Source of the DNA: Ferruginibacter sp.
Lineage (GTDB): Bacteria; Bacteroidota; Bacteroidia; Chitinophagales; Chitinophagaceae
NCBI GenBank assembly: GCA_016786725.1
Contig: JAEUVU010000013.1
Location: 62,001-126,000, forward strand
Reading direction: 5' to 3'
DNA length: 64,000 nt
The translations under genes were made by a program, and so were the position numbers. Each line of letters starts with the position of its first letter. Within the stretch, counting starts at the first letter, position 1. This document shows, in pieces, positions 60,458-64,000 of the stretch. The notes under the pieces are model-generated. The model ran no database searches. It saw only the letters and a list, made by a program, of their open reading frames with translations, and was not told where the DNA came from.

Positions 60458-61717
60458 ATGCTAAAACGATTGCTGCTTTTCATGGGAGGGTATATGTTAG
60501 CCACTCTCGGCTATTCGCAGGATAAACCTGCGGCTTCGCCTATTTCAGTTACTGTGTACGGGTTTGTAAGAAATGATATGAACTACGATACAAGGCAAAA
60601 CGTATTTGTGAGGGAAGGCCAGTTAGACCTTTATCCAAAAGACAAAGATGTTCAAAGTGATGGTAAGGATTACAACAAAAAATCTCAGTTGAACATTTTA
60701 GGTATTCTTAGCCGCTTAGGTGTAAAGATATCAGGCCCTGATGCATTCAAAGCAAAAACATCGGCGGTGCTTGAAGGCGATTTTTTTGGACAGGCAGATG
60801 TAAACATTGGCCTCTTCAGACTAAGGCATGGTTACGTAAAACTCGACTGGAAAAAATCTGCATTAACGCTCGGCCAAACCTGGTACCCGTTATTTATACC
60901 GGAATGCTTTCCGGGGGTAGTGAACTTTAATACAGGCATACCCATTGCTCCATTTGGATGGGCTGGCCAGATAAAGTACACGGCAAAATTTACTGATAAA
61001 GCAAGCCTGTCAATTACTGCGTATAAGCCAAGGGAGTTTGCAATAACAAACGTAAATGCTTCAGACAATACCAATGCAGCATCAATGAATGCATCATTGC
61101 CTGAATTGAATGCGCACTTTCAGTACAAATCAGATAAATTTTTAGCAGGAGCTCAAATAGATTACAGCTTACTGAAACCATACGTGAAATACGGAACAGC
61201 GCCTAATTTAAAAACCAGCGACGAAACAGTTTCCGGCTTTACAGCAATGGCCTATGCAAAAATTGCCACAAAAAAAGTTGGCATAAAAACACAGTTTGTT
61301 TTAGGACAAAATACTTCGCATTGGGTAATGATGGGCGGCTATTACGGATATAAAGCAACACCGGCTTCTATAGAAACATATGAGTCAGCGAAAACTACTG
61401 CAGCATGGATTGATATTTACGGAACAGGCAAAAAAATTGTTCCGGGATTGTTTGTTGGCTATAGCTCCAACAATGGAGCTAAAACCGGCGCTACTGCGGC
61501 TTATGGCCGGGCCATAGGTATAACGGGCAGGGGAATCAAAGACCTGTTCCGTGTATCGCCAAGGCTTGATTTTATCAGCGGCAAACTAAGTTTTAGAAAC
61601 GAACTTGAATTTACACAGGCATCATACGGCACCCGTGGAAATGATGGAAAAGTAACTGGCGCTACAGATAAAGTATCCAATGTTCGTTTTACATTTTCTA
61701 CTGTTTTCAATTTTTAA
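60458..61717 (+). CDS. Outer-membrane porin-like beta-barrel protein
   Basis: This 419-residue protein (ATG 60458, MLKRLLLFMGGYMLATLGYS) has a signal peptide and a barrel of alternating strands: ISVTVYGFVRNDMNYD, TSAVLEGDFFG, NIGLFRLRHGYVKLDWKK, LTLGQTWYPLFIPE, and the terminal RFTFSTVFNF. It resembles DcaP-like/short carboxylate porins in the position of a loop-3-like region (PGVVNFNTGIPIAPFG), but I cannot name a substrate. The start at 60395 would add 21 residues before the signal. The MFS transporter follows 20 bp downstream, so they form an operon. Confidence 0.75.
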   Translation: MLKRLLLFMGGYMLATLGYSQDKPAASPISVTVYGFVRNDMNYDTRQNVFVREGQLDLYPKDKDVQSDGKDYNKKSQLNILGILSRLGVKISGPDAFKAKTSAVLEGDFFGQADVNIGLFRLRHGYVKLDWKKSALTLGQTWYPLFIPECFPGVVNFNTGIPIAPFGWAGQIKYTAKFTDKASLSITAYKPREFAITNVNASDNTNAASMNASLPELNAHFQYKSDKFLAGAQIDYSLLKPYVKYGTAPNLKTSDETVSGFTAMAYAKIATKKVGIKTQFVLGQNTSHWVMMGGYYGYKATPASIETYESAKTTAAWIDIYGTGKKIVPGLFVGYSSNNGAKTGATAAYGRAIGITGRGIKDLFRVSPRLDFISGKLSFRNELEFTQASYGTRGNDGKVTGATDKVSNVRFTFSTVFNF

Positions 61718-61737
61718 TTTAATCAAAACAAACTAAT

Positions 61738-63435
61738 ATGAGTACAATTCAAACCAGGGAAAAAGGGATGGGTTTCATCATTGGAGCTTCTTCCGTAGGC
61801 ACACTTATCGAGTGGTACGACTTTTACATATTCGGTATGCTGGCCACCATTATCTCCAAACAGTTTTTTCCTGAAGATTCCGGCACATCAGCACTGCTGA
61901 GTACACTGGCTATTTTTGCAGCAGGTTTTATTGTAAGGCCATTTGGCGCCCTGGTGTTTGGCAGGCTGGGCGATTTGATAGGACGTAAATATACTTTTTT
62001 ACTGACCCTTGTTTTAATGGGTGGTTCAACCTTTGCCATCGGTTTGGTTCCTGGTTTTAAAAGCATTGGCTGGGCTGCTCCCATCCTGGTTTTGATTTTG
62101 CGCCTGATACAAGGCCTTGCATTGGGTGGTGAGTATGGTGGCGCTGCTACTTATGTAGCAGAGCATGCACCTGCAAAAAGGCGTGGTTTCTGGACAAGCT
62201 GGATACAAACAACGGCAACGCTTGGGCTGTTTCTTGCATTGGGCATCATCCTGTTGATACGCAATAACCAGGGTATCGAAAGCTTCTCCGGCGAATGGGG
62301 CGGATGGCGCTATCCATTCTGGATCTCATTATTACTGGTAATTGTTTCCATCATCATCCGTATGCGCATGAGTGAGTCGCCCATGTTTGCCAAAGTAAAA
62401 GCCGAAGGAAAAACTTCTGTTAACCCCCTTAAAGAAAGTTTCGGACACCGGGCAAATTTTAAAATGGTTCTGCTGGCTTTGTTTGGCGCTGTAATGGGCC
62501 AGGGCGTTGTATGGTACACCGGCCAGTTTTATGCACAAACATTTATCGAAAACATTTGTAAAGTAAATTTTGTTGATTCAAGGAATATCCTCATGATCGC
62601 CATACTTTTTGCCACCCCTTTCTTTGTGGTATTTGGTTCATTGAGCGATAAGGTGGGAAGAAAATGGATCATGCTGATAGGTATGCTGCTGGCGGTTTTC
62701 AGCTACCGGTTTGTTTACCAGACCTTTCTTGACTATACCAATGTGGCGGCAAAAAGATCAATGATTGATGTTTCCAAAACAAAAAAATCTGACCCTGTTG
62801 CCTCTATAGATGCTAAGGATAAAAAGAAAGCGCTGGTGAGTGTAAAATATGATTCAGTATATACCGATGGTGCAGTTTACACCTTTACCAAAATTGATAC
62901 ACTGCATTTTACAGAAGATTACAAAGGCAACACTGCATCCATTGCATATATAATAGCGAAGAAGGATAGTGCCACGGGGATGGATACTGTTACAGTGAAA
63001 GCAAAAGCCGCAGCCGGTATAACACTTCCCGAAGGTGTTACCTACATCTCTGCTGAAAAAAAATCGGCTAAGCCAGGAGTGGTAATAGAGAAATCTCTGG
63101 ATAAGAGCACATTCTGGAAAATGGTTGGCTGGGTTTTCATCCTCATCATTTTTGTAACCATGGTGTATGGGCCTATGGCAGCATTTTTGGTAGAACTGTT
63201 CCCTACCAAAATACGCTACACTTCTATGTCGTTACCATACCATATTGGTAATGGTGTGTTCGGGGGTTTGGTTCCTTTCCTGGGTACATTGATCGTTGAA
63301 TTTACCAAAACAAAAGAGCTACCGGGCGGAGATCCGCTGGCGGGATTATGGTACCCGATAGCCATTGCTGCGCTTTGTTTTGTGATCGGCGCTATTTATT
63401 TACGCAACCATATTGACGAAGATGTGATGGATTAA
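61738..63435 (+). CDS. MHS-type MFS transporter with a large periplasmic insert
   Basis: This 565-residue inner-membrane symporter has MHS-family signatures: GTLIEWYDFYIFGMLA (TM1), GRLGDLIGRKYTF (loop 2-3), QGLALGGEYGGAATYVAEHAP, SDKVGRKW (loop 8-9) and LVELFPTKIRYTSMS. A block of about 120 residues (335-455, rich in Lys, Asp and Ser) lies between TM9 and TM10 on the periplasmic side. Ordinary MHS proteins have no long loop there, although some proteobacterial members carry unrelated inserts at the same place. It probably imports a short carboxylate with H+, given acs nearby. A small membrane protein follows 26 bp downstream. Confidence 0.82.
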   Translation: MSTIQTREKGMGFIIGASSVGTLIEWYDFYIFGMLATIISKQFFPEDSGTSALLSTLAIFAAGFIVRPFGALVFGRLGDLIGRKYTFLLTLVLMGGSTFAIGLVPGFKSIGWAAPILVLILRLIQGLALGGEYGGAATYVAEHAPAKRRGFWTSWIQTTATLGLFLALGIILLIRNNQGIESFSGEWGGWRYPFWISLLLVIVSIIIRMRMSESPMFAKVKAEGKTSVNPLKESFGHRANFKMVLLALFGAVMGQGVVWYTGQFYAQTFIENICKVNFVDSRNILMIAILFATPFFVVFGSLSDKVGRKWIMLIGMLLAVFSYRFVYQTFLDYTNVAAKRSMIDVSKTKKSDPVASIDAKDKKKALVSVKYDSVYTDGAVYTFTKIDTLHFTEDYKGNTASIAYIIAKKDSATGMDTVTVKAKAAAGITLPEGVTYISAEKKSAKPGVVIEKSLDKSTFWKMVGWVFILIIFVTMVYGPMAAFLVELFPTKIRYTSMSLPYHIGNGVFGGLVPFLGTLIVEFTKTKELPGGDPLAGLWYPIAIAALCFVIGAIYLRNHIDEDVMD

Positions 63436-63461
63436 TTTTAATAACTTTAAAACACAATTAT

Positions 63462-63719
63462 ATGAATGCTTTAAAAAAATATTTAGGAATCATCTGGATG
63501 CTGCTTTCACCGGCCATTGTAGGCTTCCTGTTCTGGCAGGCTGCTGAAAAGATCGGCAAAGCCTCTGAAGCTACCAAAGCCAATATCACGCTGCAATGGA
63601 GCATTATCCTCATCATCTTTCTTCCTATTTGCATAGGCCTTTTCATATTCGGCTACTACGCTTTCAAAAATGCTTATGATCATTTGCCTGAAAGTTCGGC
63701 AGAGATAACAGACTATTAA
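63462..63719 (+). CDS. Small membrane protein, possible transporter partner
   Basis: This 85-residue protein has two transmembrane helices (about 8-28 and 43-65: LGIIWMLLSPAIVGFLFW; WSIILIIFLPICIGLFIFGYYAF) with a polar hairpin between (EKIGKASEATKANITLQ). It has no similarity I can name. It is the last gene of the HTH-porin-MFS run and ends before a hairpin terminator. It resembles small subunits that accompany secondary transporters, though that is inference. Confidence 0.6.
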   Translation: MNALKKYLGIIWMLLSPAIVGFLFWQAAEKIGKASEATKANITLQWSIILIIFLPICIGLFIFGYYAFKNAYDHLPESSAEITDY

Positions 63720-63739
63720 TTGCATTGCTTTTTTGACCG

Positions 63740-63784
63740 GATAGCATAGTTTACCTAAATTGGGTAAACTATGTTATCTTTTTT
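63740..63784 (+). terminator. Terminator of the porin-transporter operon
   Basis: GATAGCATAGTTTACC (63740-63755) pairs with GGTAAACTATGTTATC (63763-63778) with one G-T pair, forming a 16-bp stem followed by a T run. Confidence 0.9.
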
Positions 63785-63795
63785 ATTTTAACGAT

Positions 63796-64000
63796 ATGCC
63801 CGCCAGACTAAAAAAGCAAAAACTAACATTGTTCAGTGTTTTGCTGATGCTGCTTTTTACTTTTCCCCTTATTTCGGTGGCTAACCGTGCTGCCGTATTT
63901 GCAGGCATACCGGTTTTGTTTCTTTACATTTTTATTGTGTGGATAGTTGCGATCATCATCTTATATCGCATAGCAGAAACTAAACAAAAAAAGACCGGTG
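63796..64000 (+). CDS. Small membrane protein, 3-prime end outside the window
   Basis: The frame is open from ATG 63796 to the right edge. The visible 68 residues (MPARLKKQKLTLFSVLLMLL...) contain two hydrophobic segments (FSVLLMLLFTFPLISVA and VLFLYIFIVWIVAIIILY), joined by a short loop, and a Lys-rich tail (KQKKTG). This resembles the small membrane proteins that precede sodium:solute symporters in Bacteroidota, but the neighbour is not visible, so no name is given. Confidence 0.55.
   Translation, partial: MPARLKKQKLTLFSVLLMLLFTFPLISVANRAAVFAGIPVLFLYIFIVWIVAIIILYRIAETKQKKTG

Overview
The window is chromosomal DNA from a member of the phylum Bacteroidota, most likely family Chitinophagaceae. 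The evidence is a SusC/SusD pair, lipoprotein signals ending in SCKK or SCNK, many proteins with an MKK...AQ signal peptide, promoter elements of the TTTG / TANNTTTG type, and Bacteroidota-style gene order (birA diverging from rsfS-ftsH-LUD; alaS diverging from an M23 peptidase followed by a MerR regulator). Genes are dense and mostly housekeeping. I see no tRNA or rRNA gene, no CRISPR array, no prophage and no intact insertion sequence.

Layout. 1-3005, minus strand: 3-prime-truncated tatC, a gap of about 450 bp with two terminators, a DUF937-like protein and prfA. 3163-9568: an amidohydrolase, a glycine-rich-domain protein, a K+-channel-like protein with cytoplasmic nucleotide-binding domains on both sides of its pore, recO, and a two-fold RND/MMPL exporter. 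9728-14419: an orphan SusC/SusD nutrient-uptake pair closed by a strong bidirectional terminator. 14490-23237: a thioredoxin-type lipoprotein with gatB, a double-PDZ protein, a GNAT acetyltransferase with alaS, then the divergent M23 peptidase and MerR-like regulator. 23441-30243: a secreted thioredoxin-like protein, then a six-gene minus-strand run (rsfS, ftsH, LUD protein, gamma-glutamylcyclotransferase-like, LpxH-like, secreted propeller-like protein) diverging from birA. 30282-36562: a mini metallopeptidase-like protein overlapping bcp, a second M23 peptidase, a MORN protein and carB. 36606-42305: comEC, an OmpA-TSP3-OmpA protein, purH and an EamA transporter. 42283-48180: a polysaccharide-deacetylase-like protein, a RelE/ParE toxin-antitoxin pair, lutB, two secreted unknowns and kbl. 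48451-51086: an ECF sigma factor, a membrane protein with a duplicated N-terminal module, and an outer-membrane barrel. 51343-57708: an L,D-transpeptidase, queA with an alpha/beta hydrolase, an M16 protease and a secreted unknown.

57713-63719 is the most system-like stretch. Acetyl-CoA synthetase (acs) diverges from a small zinc-ribbon/HTH protein resembling the InsA half of IS1 transposases. That gene is followed co-directionally by an outer-membrane porin-like protein, an MHS-type MFS transporter with a large periplasmic insert, and an 85-residue membrane protein, and the run ends in a strong hairpin terminator. The acs/HTH intergenic region carries two near-identical 17-bp direct repeats spaced 19 bp apart, and a matching inverted half-site lies upstream of the porin. 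I infer a short-chain carboxylate (acetate-like) uptake and activation locus controlled by a domesticated transposase-derived DNA-binding protein. A decayed copy of the acs 3-prime end lies just downstream of acs.

A second theme is dispersed short repeats (PERSRR-type, CCCTCCCC-type, AAATTC heptads, ACACGAATT, CACAGAGGCACAG). They fill intergenic gaps and also occur in frame inside real genes: an amidohydrolase, alaS, a deacetylase, an LpxH-like C-terminus, an acetyltransferase C-terminus and the signal peptide of a secreted protein.
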